Shown here: piece by piece, positions 24,539 to 33,342 of the stretch
Numbering within the stretch: position 1 is the first letter of the stretch
Layout: each line of letters starts with the position of its first letter
DNA from: Bog-950 sp044225825
GTDB lineage: Bacteria > Bacteroidota > Bacteroidia > Chitinophagales > LD1
Assembly (NCBI GenBank): GCA_044225825.1
Contig: JBGAIB010000002.1
Span: 124,001-188,000 of the forward strand
Length of the DNA: 64,000 bases
Direction: 5' to 3'
Position numbers and translations under genes: made by a program
Notes under the pieces: model-generated
Databases searched by the model: none
Told to the model about the DNA's origin: nothing
Seen by the model: only the letters and a program-made list of their open reading frames with translations

Positions 24539-26614
24539 TTAGCGCTGTAAACAGAATTTTAAAGTTTTTTCAGAATCGGCATTACTTACAGTTACAAAGT
24601 AAACGCCCTGTGGCTGGCTGCTTAAATCAACCTGTATTGGCTGGCCCTGTGTTTGCACCTGTGGCACTACCGCTACCACCGCACCTACCATATTGGTAAT
24701 GCGGATGCTGAGCATTCCCTGGCCGGGGGCTACGATGTTCAGAAGACCGTTGCCGGGGTTGGGATACAACTTCACGCCTTCCATTACTGCCGGGGCATCG
24801 TTTAAGCCAAGCACAGCTGCTTCCAGCACTTCAAACTTATCGAAAGCGCCTTCTACAATATTAGCATTGCCGGTAGCCAGGTCGCTAACATCTACAATTA
24901 AGCGCATAGTGGCAGTGGGCTGTACGAAATCGGCTATACGAAATTCTTTGGGCACCCAGGTATTGGCCGTGCTGCTTACATTCTCCACTACCACGGTTGA
25001 ACTGCCATTGTTTAAACGGAAACGCATGTTGTCGTCGGGTTGTGCACCATTTTCGGCACCATCGTAAAACCAACGCTTGTAGCGGATGTAAGGATCGGTG
25101 TAACCGCTGAGGTCGAATTGCGGCGAGGTAAGCGTTACAGTTCCTGCGTCCACATCGTTACCGCTGGCAGCCGAAGTGCCGTTGCCGGTAGCATAGCACT
25201 TATTGCCAAAATCGCTCTGGTAATCCTGTGATGGATTACAGGCATCGGTTTGAAAATAGGTGCCCTGCGGTACGTCGCGCACCCACTGCCCGCTGCTGGC
25301 CGAAGAAGAGATTTGCCATCCGTAATTCATTAAAAAGTCATCGTAGTAATGGTGGTTCTGGATAGGAATGGTTGCTGCCGGAGAGCCGGAGATCAGCACC
25401 TCGTTTACCTTGTATTGTTTGGTCATGTAACCCCACTTGCCTGCATAAATATCGTAGGCACCTTCGTAAACACCGGTAAAGGCGAAGTTGCCATTACCAT
25501 CAGCGGTAGTTTCGTAATCCTGCGAGCCATCGAGAAATACTTTGGCATTGGCAACCGGCTGGTTGTTGTCGGCATCCACTACCGTACCAGTATAGCTAAA
25601 TGTAGTTGTGGTATCGGTACAGCCCAGGCTTAATTGAATGCTAAGGCGGCTGGTGTTCAACACGCCGCGGATAATGTCCTTCTGACCGTTGGTAAACATC
25701 TGCAGGTTCTCGTCGTTCACATAGTCCATGTAGTCCATCCACATGTCCAGCTCGTCCACCGGGGTTTCGGTACAGGTGTTTTGGTTTAAGCTGGGTGAAC
25801 CATAGTTAGCTTCCTTGGTTGGCGGTGTATCGCATACGCGGTCGCCGAAGATATTGCAGGTAAGCGGATCGGTACCGCTGCAGCTATCCTGAAAGGTGTG
25901 AAACAAACCCAGCCAGTGGCCTGCTTCGTGCACGCAGGTTTTGCCCAGGGTATAGTCGCTTGGGAAAGGATTGGCCGGCGCCTTACCTATATAGCGGTAG
26001 TCAATCACAATGCCATCTTCGTTCAGCGGACCTCCGTTAGGAAAGGTAGCATAACCCAGTATCTGCCCGGTTAAAACGGTGGTCCACACGTTCATGTAAT
26101 AGGCGGGATTCCATTGGGTAACCGGTTTAACGGTGGTGTTAAAGTTGGTTGCTGCATTCGGGAAGTTGTGGCGTGTAATACCGGTGGTAGGGTTGCCGTT
26201 GGGGTCGCGGCGGGCGAGGCAAAACTCTATTTCTACATCTGCAATACGGTTTTTGAACCACGAAGGAACCAGGGCCGTATCGGCATTGCGCTTGCGGTAA
26301 CATTCGTTCAGCACATCAATCTGCGATTGTATTTGTGCATCGCTGATATTTAATCCGGTGCCAACGGCCTGACCGCTATGGATAACGTGGAACACCACCG
26401 GAATGGTGATTACCACGCTGCGCGATTGGTTAGCTGCTGGACTATTGCTGAAATCGGCGGCCTGCTGCCAGGCCTGTTCGAAACGGGCTGCGTTAGCAGG
26501 GTCGCTGATATAGTTGTGTAAAAGGCGGTCGGTTCCGCAATGTTCAGGCTGCTGGGCCATCAGGGTTCCAAAGCACAGTACAACGGCAGCCGAAAAAGAT
26601 AAAGCAAACTTCAT
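24539..26614 (-). CDS. T9SS-sorted M43-type zinc metalloprotease
   Basis: A 691-residue secreted metalloprotease. I chose the ATG at 26614 (MKFALSFSAAVVLCFGTLMAQ, signal peptide) over a 62-residue longer frame. The catalytic site HEAGHWLGLFH gives zinc ligands H229, H233, H239 and the general base E230, as in M43/pappalysin-like proteases; the later DYMDY should be the Met-turn. A peptidase-regulatory-like domain follows (YTGTVVDADNNQPVANAKV), then a beta-sandwich jelly-roll-like region, then a T9SS sorting domain (VKLYPNPGNGLLNIV, QPQGVYFVTV). It should be secreted to cleave external proteins. Substrate unknown. It stands alone upstream of a repeat-rich intergenic region. Confidence 0.92.
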   Translation of the reverse strand: MKFALSFSAAVVLCFGTLMAQQPEHCGTDRLLHNYISDPANAARFEQAWQQAADFSNSPAANQSRSVVITIPVVFHVIHSGQAVGTGLNISDAQIQSQIDVLNECYRKRNADTALVPSWFKNRIADVEIEFCLARRDPNGNPTTGITRHNFPNAATNFNTTVKPVTQWNPAYYMNVWTTVLTGQILGYATFPNGGPLNEDGIVIDYRYIGKAPANPFPSDYTLGKTCVHEAGHWLGLFHTFQDSCSGTDPLTCNIFGDRVCDTPPTKEANYGSPSLNQNTCTETPVDELDMWMDYMDYVNDENLQMFTNGQKDIIRGVLNTSRLSIQLSLGCTDTTTTFSYTGTVVDADNNQPVANAKVFLDGSQDYETTADGNGNFAFTGVYEGAYDIYAGKWGYMTKQYKVNEVLISGSPAATIPIQNHHYYDDFLMNYGWQISSSASSGQWVRDVPQGTYFQTDACNPSQDYQSDFGNKCYATGNGTSAASGNDVDAGTVTLTSPQFDLSGYTDPYIRYKRWFYDGAENGAQPDDNMRFRLNNGSSTVVVENVSSTANTWVPKEFRIADFVQPTATMRLIVDVSDLATGNANIVEGAFDKFEVLEAAVLGLNDAPAVMEGVKLYPNPGNGLLNIVAPGQGMLSIRITNMVGAVVAVVPQVQTQGQPIQVDLSSQPQGVYFVTVSNADSEKTLKFCLQR

Positions 26615-26805
26615 GGTTATCGCATTCAAATGAGGGGTTAAAAGTAGCAGAATCGGTGGCTTTTTAAGGGGTGGGCTCGAGGCCGGGGTTAATCGGCCAT
26701 AAGGCGGTTTGGCTATTAATATGGACGGAATTTTAACATAAATGATAGGAATTGATAGGGAATGATAGGGTTTCCGGGGGCACCTGTCAAAACCTATCAC
26801 AGGCT

Positions 26806-26902
26806 AAACTTTACACTCCTTTACAGTTTTTACTCACCCCCAACCCCTCTCTGTTTTTGCTGCGCCCAGGCCTCGCTCACAAAGAGGGGAGCGCAATTCT
26901 TC
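26806..26902 (+). repeat. direct repeat copy 1 (~98 bp)
   Basis: Starts AAACTTTACACTCCTTTACA and ends GCGCAATTCTTC. It is nearly identical to 27007-27105. Each copy carries inverted CCCCTCT...AGAGGGG arms, so it can fold as a hairpin. Looks like a dispersed intergenic repeat. Confidence 0.75.
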
Positions 26903-27006
26903 TGCACACGACCGGCACGGATTAACAGGAATACCCGGCCAACTTTTAAATACAGAGAACAGAAAGCAGAGATCAGAAATCAGACGGCACCTAACACTGA
27001 GCTTTG

Positions 27007-27105
27007 AAACTTTACACTGCTTTACAGTTTTTTTACTCACCCCCGGCCCCTCTCTGTTTTTGCTGCGCCCAGGCTTCGCGCACAAAGAGGGGAGCGCAAT
27101 TCTTC
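27007..27105 (+). repeat. direct repeat copy 2 (~99 bp)
   Basis: Second copy of the element at 26806-26902, about 200 bp away. The differences are a few substitutions (CAACCCC to CGGCCCC, CCTCGCTC to CTTCGCGC) and two additional T in the T-run. The same inverted arms are present. Confidence 0.75.
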
Positions 27106-27211
27106 AGTACACAACGGGTATTGCTAAACATACGTGCCGCCAAGTAAAGATATAAAAAAAGCTTTTTAGTTTCTTATTTAATCTCTTAAATATTTTATTA
27201 GTGGTAATCCC

Positions 27212-27228
27212 GCCCCGCTCTGCGGGGC
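27212..27228. repeat. short GC-rich hairpin
   Basis: GCCCCGC-TCT-GCGGGGC, a perfect 7-bp stem with a 3-nt loop in AT-rich surroundings. It lies 47 nt past the stop of the papain-like lipoprotein gene (27275, minus strand) and could help end that transcript, although no T-run follows on that strand. Confidence 0.4.
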
Positions 27229-27274
27229 TTGTATGGAGATTTGCGGCCGGAAACGGTAGTAAAATAAAGCCTGG

Positions 27275-27985
27275 TTACTGATACCTGGTTCCTGTTATCC
27301 AGTTCACCACCATTTCGCGGTGAAGGATTTGGCCCAATACCCGGTATTTGGAATCGTTGAGCGGATTGTGCCCCTCCAGATCCTGGCTCATTACACCGGT
27401 TTCGGGTTCGTAGTAGCTGCTATGGGTAAACTGCAGCCGGCCCTTTATTTTGCTTACAAAACCCACATGACAATCGAGCCCGACGATATAAAGTCCGTCC
27501 GGCTTATCCTTAAACCAGGCTTCGAAGTCGCTGATGCTTTTGTTGGAGAATTTCTTTACCGCAGGGTTTAGTTTTTTGATCATGGTTTCGGATGCCAGTT
27601 GCGCCCAACCGAGCCTTGGCAATTGAAACCCGGCATCGCATAATACGGAGGTAACAAAGTAACCGCAGGCTACCTTACCCTTGCGCGGTGTATTGGTAAT
27701 GCCGTTAAAATCCCAGGGGGTGTTATACCATTGCTGAAACAGATCGGTGGTGATGGTTGTAAGCAGGTATTGCTGTGCCACCCGGATAAGGGAATCGCGG
27801 GTGCTGCTATCAGCCTGGGCATAGGCGGCACTTATAAGCTGTTGTTTTTGTTTGATATGTGCCTTAAGGGTGTCGTAAGGTGGTAGTTGCTCCGGCGGAA
27901 GAACTGCAGTAGCCTTTGTTTTGTTACCGCAGGCAGCAACAGCCAGCACTAACAGCAGCAAACAATAGCAGAAGGATTTGTACAT
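27275..27985 (-). CDS. lipoprotein with papain-like (NlpC/P60-like) fold
   Basis: A 236-residue lipoprotein: signal MYKSFCYCLLLLVLAV, lipobox VAA-C-GNK. The pattern KVACGYFVTSVLCDAGF (possible catalytic Cys) followed about 70 residues later by GLDCHVGFVSK (possible His) and FTHSSYYEP resembles NlpC/P60 and related papain-like amidases, which cut cell-wall peptides. WDFNGITNTPRKGK just before the Cys is typical of these folds. The family assignment is tentative because the usual D-C-S-G motif is absent. An N-terminal helical region (28-90) precedes the domain. It stands alone between intergenic repeats. Confidence 0.6.
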   Translation of the reverse strand: MYKSFCYCLLLLVLAVAACGNKTKATAVLPPEQLPPYDTLKAHIKQKQQLISAAYAQADSSTRDSLIRVAQQYLLTTITTDLFQQWYNTPWDFNGITNTPRKGKVACGYFVTSVLCDAGFQLPRLGWAQLASETMIKKLNPAVKKFSNKSISDFEAWFKDKPDGLYIVGLDCHVGFVSKIKGRLQFTHSSYYEPETGVMSQDLEGHNPLNDSKYRVLGQILHREMVVNWITGTRYQ

Positions 27986-28290
27986 AGGTTAATTAAAACG
28001 CCGGTGTTGCTTTGGTTATTGCACAGGAGGGCGGCAAACAGGCACTGGAACAGTTGCCTCCAGTCCCAAAGCTGAAGTTCGGAATGTTCGGAACTTTAAC
28101 CCCCTCCGAAAAAGCACGGCTTTTCTATTGCTGCGCAAATCTTGCTTTTCTCGTCCCCCTTGGCAATGCAATGGCCCGTTCAAAGGGGGACAGTTTTTAG
28201 CCCCAGAGGCGAGCAGGTGCGACATTTGAAGGCATACGGGCCGGAATGACGACTTCGTTCCGTCTAGCAATGACACCGTAGAAGATTGCT
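27986..28290. other. intergenic region with hairpin element
   Basis: About 305 bp between two minus-strand genes. A 9-bp inverted repeat GTCCCCCTT (28153-28161) / AAGGGGGAC (28183-28191) is followed by AGTTTTTAG on the + strand. No + strand gene would need it, so it is more likely a dispersed repeat than a terminator. A 62-codon open frame across it is not credible. Confidence 0.5.
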
Positions 28291-29193
28291 TTACTCTTTT
28301 ATTAGTTTGCGGATGGTGGTAAAGCCTTTTTCGGCAAATTGCAGAAAGTAAACGCCTACCGGCAGATCGTCTGTAAAGAAGGTGTACTGGTTATCGTTCA
28401 ATTGCATTGGATGTGCAATGGTTTGCCCCATACAATTTTTCAGCGCGAGTATTAAGCCCTGCCCACCAAGGGAAACAGTATGAATGGTAAGCTGACGCCG
28501 AAATGGGTTAGGATAAACGGAGACATTAAGTGCTGCGCATTGCTCCGGAAGATCTGCAGGGCCGTAATCAATTACCAGCCTAGGGCGTAACTCCGGTGTT
28601 TGACAATCGCTGGAATAAGCAGCCACACTTCCGTAGCGATTGGCAACTGTATAGCATATCATAAACCCGTAAGAGGAATCGGGCTGCAACAGTTGCCCCT
28701 TTGCCAATGCGGTAATGTCTATGCTTAAAGAATCGCTGATGCCGGGTTTGATGGTAAACTCGCAGTATTTGAGAGAATCAACCGATGGTTGGTTTGCCCA
28801 TAAAACTGAGTCTTCGTGCCAGGGCTCAATGATTCGCATGACGCGGAATACTGTAGTATCAATAATAGGACTGGGGTTGACAGCAAAGGTATGAAGCACC
28901 AACTGCGCGGAGTTAAAGGAGGTGTCGGTTTTAATAGCACTTAGGTCAAAATCTATAAGTACCCGCCTCCAGCACAACTCGCTAAAGCCATCGGGATAGC
29001 ATTCTTCCACACCAAGGCCTAAAGCATAGTAATCGCCGTGGTTTATAAAATTACTGCCCGGATTAAGGGTGTAAAAGGAATCAATGTACGTGTCTTTGCC
29101 GGTACCGGCATCCGGTTGAATAATGACCTGGGCACCGGCTACTGCAAATAAAAATGATGGTAAGAAGAGTAACAGCAGCTTTCCGGCCTTCAT
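28291..29193 (-). CDS. T9SS-sorted DNRLRE-domain secreted protein
   Basis: A 300-residue secreted protein. Signal peptide MKAGKLLLLFLPSFLFAVAGA. Residues ~25-205 form a DNRLRE-like beta sandwich: GKDTYIDSFYTLNPGSNFIN at the start, then VLIDFDLSAIKTDTSFNSAQL and SLSIDITALAKGQLL, ending RPRLVIDYG. These are the recurrent motifs of a domain found next to carbohydrate-active and surface modules. The end is a T9SS sorting domain (VSVYPNPFRRQLTI, LPVGVYFLQFAEKG). No catalytic domain is present, so it may be a surface structural or binding protein. Confidence 0.88.
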   Translation of the reverse strand: MKAGKLLLLFLPSFLFAVAGAQVIIQPDAGTGKDTYIDSFYTLNPGSNFINHGDYYALGLGVEECYPDGFSELCWRRVLIDFDLSAIKTDTSFNSAQLVLHTFAVNPSPIIDTTVFRVMRIIEPWHEDSVLWANQPSVDSLKYCEFTIKPGISDSLSIDITALAKGQLLQPDSSYGFMICYTVANRYGSVAAYSSDCQTPELRPRLVIDYGPADLPEQCAALNVSVYPNPFRRQLTIHTVSLGGQGLILALKNCMGQTIAHPMQLNDNQYTFFTDDLPVGVYFLQFAEKGFTTIRKLIKE

Positions 29194-29299
29194 ATAGATG
29201 CTGCTAAAATAAGAAGCTTAAGACTTAATATGTCATTTAGTTGTAAAATTAAACACCATGCCAGTCAATATCGTAAATTTAGCATCAAAGCGCGATTGA

Positions 29300-30058
29300 A
29301 TGCGAACATTATTGCTATGTGTTTGGGCACTTACAACTATTTGCTCTAAGGGACAAGCGCCATACCCTAAAGGCCTTGTTGAAAAAAGTCAACGCATCAT
29401 TACCTACATTCAAGATAATAAGATTGACAGTTTGGCCTCTTTAATGCCTTATCCGTTCAGAAACGGATATTTTAATTTGATTAGCAACAAGACTGAATTT
29501 GTACGGGATTACAAATCCTTTTTCGATTCTCTTTCTATAGAGTTTAAAAAAAGCAGCGTTGATGTAAACGACAGCACCTTGTTTTTTTTAGGTGGCCGCC
29601 TTTACCTATTAGGACTATTTACGCTTTGTGATGAAGGAACAATTCAAACAATATTAGTCTCTACGCACAACCTGCCGGCTGAGCGTTCCCAATGGATAAG
29701 CGAGGACACCCTCCATCTGTATCCTAAACTTAGAGACCTTGTACAAAACAATGCGCGTTGCTCAACAGATTCGTTCTTGGTACGCTTAGACATGACTGAT
29801 GCCGGCATGCGACTCGCTCTTTGGGAGCGAAATAAAAGTATGCTTCAGAAACCCACAATAATAGCCTATGCCGCCCCTAGTTCCGGAGGTAGCGGTAGTT
29901 TAGGATTGTACACTTATACCTTTATGAACGACACCACAACCTATAAGCTTTACAACAAACTTCCCTGCGGAAGAAACAATGGAGCGGAATTATGGTTAAG
30001 TGTAGTTAAGCCTAATGCTCCCTTAAAAAACTTTCGTTGTAAGGATATGATCTACTAA
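29300..30058 (+). CDS. secreted protein of unknown function
   Basis: A 252-residue protein with a likely signal peptide (MRTLLLCVWALTTICSKGQA). I do not recognise it. The N-terminal half is helical (SQRIITYIQDNKIDSLASL, FVRDYKSFFDSLSIEF), the C-terminal half more beta with PSSGGSGSLGLYTYTF. The AT content is visibly higher than in the neighbours: one hand-counted 60-nt line (29461-29520) has 18 G+C. This could reflect transfer or relaxed selection. No operon partner; a degraded T9SS domain follows 130 nt downstream. Confidence 0.6.
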   Translation: MRTLLLCVWALTTICSKGQAPYPKGLVEKSQRIITYIQDNKIDSLASLMPYPFRNGYFNLISNKTEFVRDYKSFFDSLSIEFKKSSVDVNDSTLFFLGGRLYLLGLFTLCDEGTIQTILVSTHNLPAERSQWISEDTLHLYPKLRDLVQNNARCSTDSFLVRLDMTDAGMRLALWERNKSMLQKPTIIAYAAPSSGGSGSLGLYTYTFMNDTTTYKLYNKLPCGRNNGAELWLSVVKPNAPLKNFRCKDMIY

Positions 30059-30379
30059 AGGGAAACGGCTCCAGCAGGCTGAGCTCAGATGGCCTCCTTC
30101 AGCGGGTAGCCCTCAAACTCGCCGGTTGGCGAGGCCGCCAACCAGGGGAGGCGACTGTTGAGTTATGTATAGTGAAATAAGCCGAGCCTAAACCCCGAAC
30201 AGCAGAAATACAAAGTGGAAGATTGCCGCGGGACGATCACTCTGATTGATTTTAATGGAATATCCCTCGCAAAGACATCTGTTTTATGTGGCTGCGCAAT
30301 GGCAGGCAGGTGCAGCAGCCCAAGCTTATAGCGCATGATGGCATGTACAGTCAAATGCTTCGTCTTCTCTGGGAGCAAC
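30059..30379. other. intergenic region with hairpin and gene remnant
   Basis: Contains a perfect hairpin GGTTGGCG-AGGC-CGCCAACC (30124-30143) and, from 30188 on, a broken T9SS sorting-domain-like sequence. No intact gene. Confidence 0.6.
30124..30143. repeat. perfect 8-bp palindromic hairpin
   Basis: GGTTGGCG-AGGC-CGCCAACC, an 8-bp stem with a 4-nt loop, 65 nt after the stop of the gene at 29300. There is no T-run, so it is more like a short intergenic palindrome than a classic terminator. Confidence 0.5.
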
Positions 30380-30399
30380 TTAGAAATTCTTGCCCTTAG
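30188..30399 (+). pseudogene. decayed T9SS sorting-domain fragment
   Basis: Frame of 30188 reads LNPEQQKYKVEDCRG then GTITLIDFNGISLAK and stops at 30329. The frame one base back continues with LIAHDGMYSQMLRLLWEQL up to a stop at 30397. Joined, they follow the layout of a T9SS C-terminal domain (N-P...I-x-L-x-D-x-x-G...dG-x-Y-x-x-x-L). No start or secreted body remains upstream. Likely the tail of a lost gene. Confidence 0.45.
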
Positions 30400-33226
30400 C
30401 TGCATCTTCCGGTTTTTTGTAAAACTTAAGGGTGTAAGTAACGGTAAGCATTAAATAGCGTTTGAGCACCTGTGTTTGGGAGTCTTCGACATAGGTTTCG
30501 GTAACCGTGCGGGTAACACCGGTGTTTTGGTTCAGTATATCGTTGGCGCTGAATTTTACTTCCAGGGTTTTATCCTTCAGGAATTTGTAGCCCAGCGAGG
30601 CGTTGAGCTGAAATACATTTTGATTGTAGCCCTGCGAAACGCCCGCATACAGCGTGTTCTGCAAACTGGTATTAAACACAAAGCCTTTCCAGAACATCCA
30701 GTTAAACCGCAGGCTGGCATTGTGGGTGTAGTAGTTGTTATCGCTGCTGGTTTGCAAGGTGTTTTTTACAATATTATAAGTGCCCATGTAGCTGAGCGTG
30801 AAGTCAATTTTTTCGCTGATGTTGCTGCTTAAGGTTACACCACCGTTAACACCGTAGGTGTTCGACCAGTTTTTTTGCGTATTGATAAAGCTTGGGTTAC
30901 GCGTATAGCTAAGACCTGTGTTAAAGTTGATGTTGCATTTAATTTTATTGATGGGCAATCCGTAGTTAAAGAAGCTGTTTACGTTAAGGCTGCCGTTTAC
31001 ATTGGTGGGCATGGTAAGCTGCGAGCCCTTATACAGCACCACACTATTGTTGATGAGTGTATCGGAAGTAGCTATAAGCGTAGCATTGGCCACATAGTTT
31101 TGTGTGTAGTTAACCGAGGCAAAGGCGAAGAAGTTGCTGCCCTTTTTCACATCGGTGAAGCCATACCTGATCATACCAAAGTGTGTATAGGTTTGCTTTA
31201 GGTTGGGGTTGCCGGTGCTTAACAGCAAAGGGTTACTGTTGTCGATTACATTCTGCAATTGCGCAATGGTTGGGGCTGCGGTAGACGTGCGGTAGAAGAT
31301 GCGCAGGTTGCTCTTGTTTTTAAACTTGTAGTTGAATTGCGCTGTAGGCAGCACATTAAAAAACCAGCGGTTGGTATTGTATGCATAAGGGAATTCGCTT
31401 TTGCCCGTCAGCAGCGCGTATTGCGCATTAACACCCACCATCATGTTAAAGTCGTTTAGCTTAAAACGGTAGCTGATGCCGCCGTTCTGCTTCATGTACT
31501 GGTTGTTGTATTTGTTGGAAAGCAGGGTATCGCGGCGGGTATAGTCCGCCGTTGCCGAATCGTAATTATAAGTTTGCTTATCGGCGATATTCCAGGTATA
31601 CGAAGGTACATAGCTAATCTGTATCATTCCTGTTTTACCGGCAGGTTCGGTATAACCGATGTTGCCGTTTAAGGTATAGCTATTGCTTATGTTGTTGCCA
31701 TGCTGGTTAAGCGAGGAGGAGTCGGTGCCCGATGCAAAGTTGTTTAAGGCCAGTTGCGAGGTGGTGCCCTTTTTAATGCTGATGGTGGTTCCCACGCCGA
31801 TCTGTAAGGTGCGGTATTGCTTTTTAAACTTATGCTGCCACAACAGATCGCCACTGGTGTTGTATCCTGTGTTTTTTGCTTTATAAATACTGGTGGTGCT
31901 GCTTAGCAGTTCGCTGCCAATGCTGTTTTGCCCGAAGATGTTATTGGTTTGATTGTTTACCTGCGTGCTGAATTTTGGCGTAAAGATCAGGTTATTCATG
32001 CTGTCGATAGCCCACTCGATACGCATGTTGATGCGGTGGTTAACGTTGCGCGAACTGTTTTTGTTGTCCTCGTTATAGGTAGTAGAACTATCGCCTGCAT
32101 TAAAATACTGTCGCTTTAGGGTGGTGTTGCTGGCATTATCGGCCAGGTTAAAGAAGTAGCTGCCGGTAAATTTTACATTCTTTCTTTTACCCCATACATC
32201 GCTGTAGTTAACGCCTGCGCTGTGTGTGGTGCTGATGCCGCTCTGCTGGCCCACAGTAAAATTATCGATGCTGGAATTGCCGGGAGGGCCACCGCCACCA
32301 CGGCGGAAACCACCGCCGCCCATACCGCCCATTCTTCCGCCGCCGCCCGATTGACCGCTTAGGCCAAGGATGTCCTGAAAAGAAAAGTTTTGCTGATTGA
32401 TATTGTTAGACAGTCCTATAAAGGAAAGCCGGCGGTTGCCGTTAAACCAGTTTACACTGCCCCCCGCAGAAAAGCGATGGTCGTATAAATAACCATAGCC
32501 GGCATACAACTTACCAAACCAGCCGTTATTCATATTGTTTTTGGTAACAATATTCATGCTCTTTTGACTGTTACCGTCGTCAAAGCCGGTAAAGCTGCTT
32601 TGGTCGTTCATGCGGTCGAATACCTGCACGCGGTCCACCACTTCAGCAGGTATGTTTTTGAGGGCCGTAGAGGCGTCGTCGCCAAAATATTCCTTGCCAT
32701 CAATGGTTACTTTCTTTACCTGTTCGCCATGCGCTTTTATAGTGCCGTTTTCGTTGGTAATGCCCGGCATTTTGGTTACCAGGTCTTCGGCATTGGCATC
32801 GGGGTTGGTTTTGTACGATTTGGCGTTGTACTCGCTGGTGTCGTTCTTCTGTTCTACGCGCACCGCATTTTCGGTAATTTGTATGCCACGCAGTGTAGTG
32901 GCACCTTTAGCCATCAGCAGCGTGCCTAATGGTTTATCGGCATCCATGCGCAGCATTTGTTCCAGCGGTTCGTTGCCCACGTACGTAATGCGCAGTTTGT
33001 AGAATCCTTTAGCAATATTGGTAATAGTGAAATTACCATCTGCATCGGTAAGCGCTCCATACCACTGGGTACTATCGCGCATCTGCGTAAGTTTTACGTT
33101 AGCGCCTATTATGGTAGTTGTATCGTCCTTGTCAATTAATTTACCGCTAAGGGTAAACGTTTGTGCAGGCAGTTGCCACACCACACACCACAACATCAAC
33201 AGTAAGTAACCTGCCTTCTTCATCAA
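30380..33226 (-). CDS. TonB-dependent receptor-like outer-membrane beta-barrel protein
   Basis: A 948-residue outer-membrane protein. Signal peptide MMKKAGYLLLMLWCVVWQLPA, then a peptidase-regulatory-like domain (FTLSGKLIDKDDTTTIIGAN, DGNFTITNIAKGFYKLRI), a plug domain (AEDLVTKMPGITNENGTIK, VTIDGKEYFGDDASTALKN, VVDRVQVFDRM) and a large beta-barrel with aromatic strand ends. This is the layout of the OMP_b-brl_3 branch of TonB-dependent proteins, which take up or secrete large ligands. A glycine-rich insert near residues 290-315 (GGGGRMGGMGGGGFRRGGGG) interrupts the early barrel. No SusD-like partner is adjacent, so the ligand is unknown. Confidence 0.88.
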   Translation of the reverse strand: MMKKAGYLLLMLWCVVWQLPAQTFTLSGKLIDKDDTTTIIGANVKLTQMRDSTQWYGALTDADGNFTITNIAKGFYKLRITYVGNEPLEQMLRMDADKPLGTLLMAKGATTLRGIQITENAVRVEQKNDTSEYNAKSYKTNPDANAEDLVTKMPGITNENGTIKAHGEQVKKVTIDGKEYFGDDASTALKNIPAEVVDRVQVFDRMNDQSSFTGFDDGNSQKSMNIVTKNNMNNGWFGKLYAGYGYLYDHRFSAGGSVNWFNGNRRLSFIGLSNNINQQNFSFQDILGLSGQSGGGGRMGGMGGGGFRRGGGGPPGNSSIDNFTVGQQSGISTTHSAGVNYSDVWGKRKNVKFTGSYFFNLADNASNTTLKRQYFNAGDSSTTYNEDNKNSSRNVNHRINMRIEWAIDSMNNLIFTPKFSTQVNNQTNNIFGQNSIGSELLSSTTSIYKAKNTGYNTSGDLLWQHKFKKQYRTLQIGVGTTISIKKGTTSQLALNNFASGTDSSSLNQHGNNISNSYTLNGNIGYTEPAGKTGMIQISYVPSYTWNIADKQTYNYDSATADYTRRDTLLSNKYNNQYMKQNGGISYRFKLNDFNMMVGVNAQYALLTGKSEFPYAYNTNRWFFNVLPTAQFNYKFKNKSNLRIFYRTSTAAPTIAQLQNVIDNSNPLLLSTGNPNLKQTYTHFGMIRYGFTDVKKGSNFFAFASVNYTQNYVANATLIATSDTLINNSVVLYKGSQLTMPTNVNGSLNVNSFFNYGLPINKIKCNINFNTGLSYTRNPSFINTQKNWSNTYGVNGGVTLSSNISEKIDFTLSYMGTYNIVKNTLQTSSDNNYYTHNASLRFNWMFWKGFVFNTSLQNTLYAGVSQGYNQNVFQLNASLGYKFLKDKTLEVKFSANDILNQNTGVTRTVTETYVEDSQTQVLKRYLMLTVTYTLKFYKKPEDAAKGKNF

Positions 33227-33342
33227 CTTTTCTGCATTTTAAAAAGGACTGCAAACTATTTGAAAAGCATAAAAGAGAACTTGCCTTTTAGGATTTATTA
33301 TCAAGAATTCACCTGCTAAAATCCTGTTTTGACCTCAATTCG

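Larger units (their letters stand above)
26615..27274. other. 660-bp repeat-rich intergenic region without a gene
   Basis: Holds three tandem 10-mers (26741-26770), two copies of a ~98-bp direct repeat (26806-26902, 27007-27105), and a small GC-rich hairpin (27212-27228). Short open frames in it lie inside the repeats and are not credible genes. Confidence 0.7.

Noticed and set aside
30163..30405. 80-codon minus strand frame beyond the TonB-type receptor
   Set aside because: Overlaps the receptor's end and the T9SS remnant; no family likeness.
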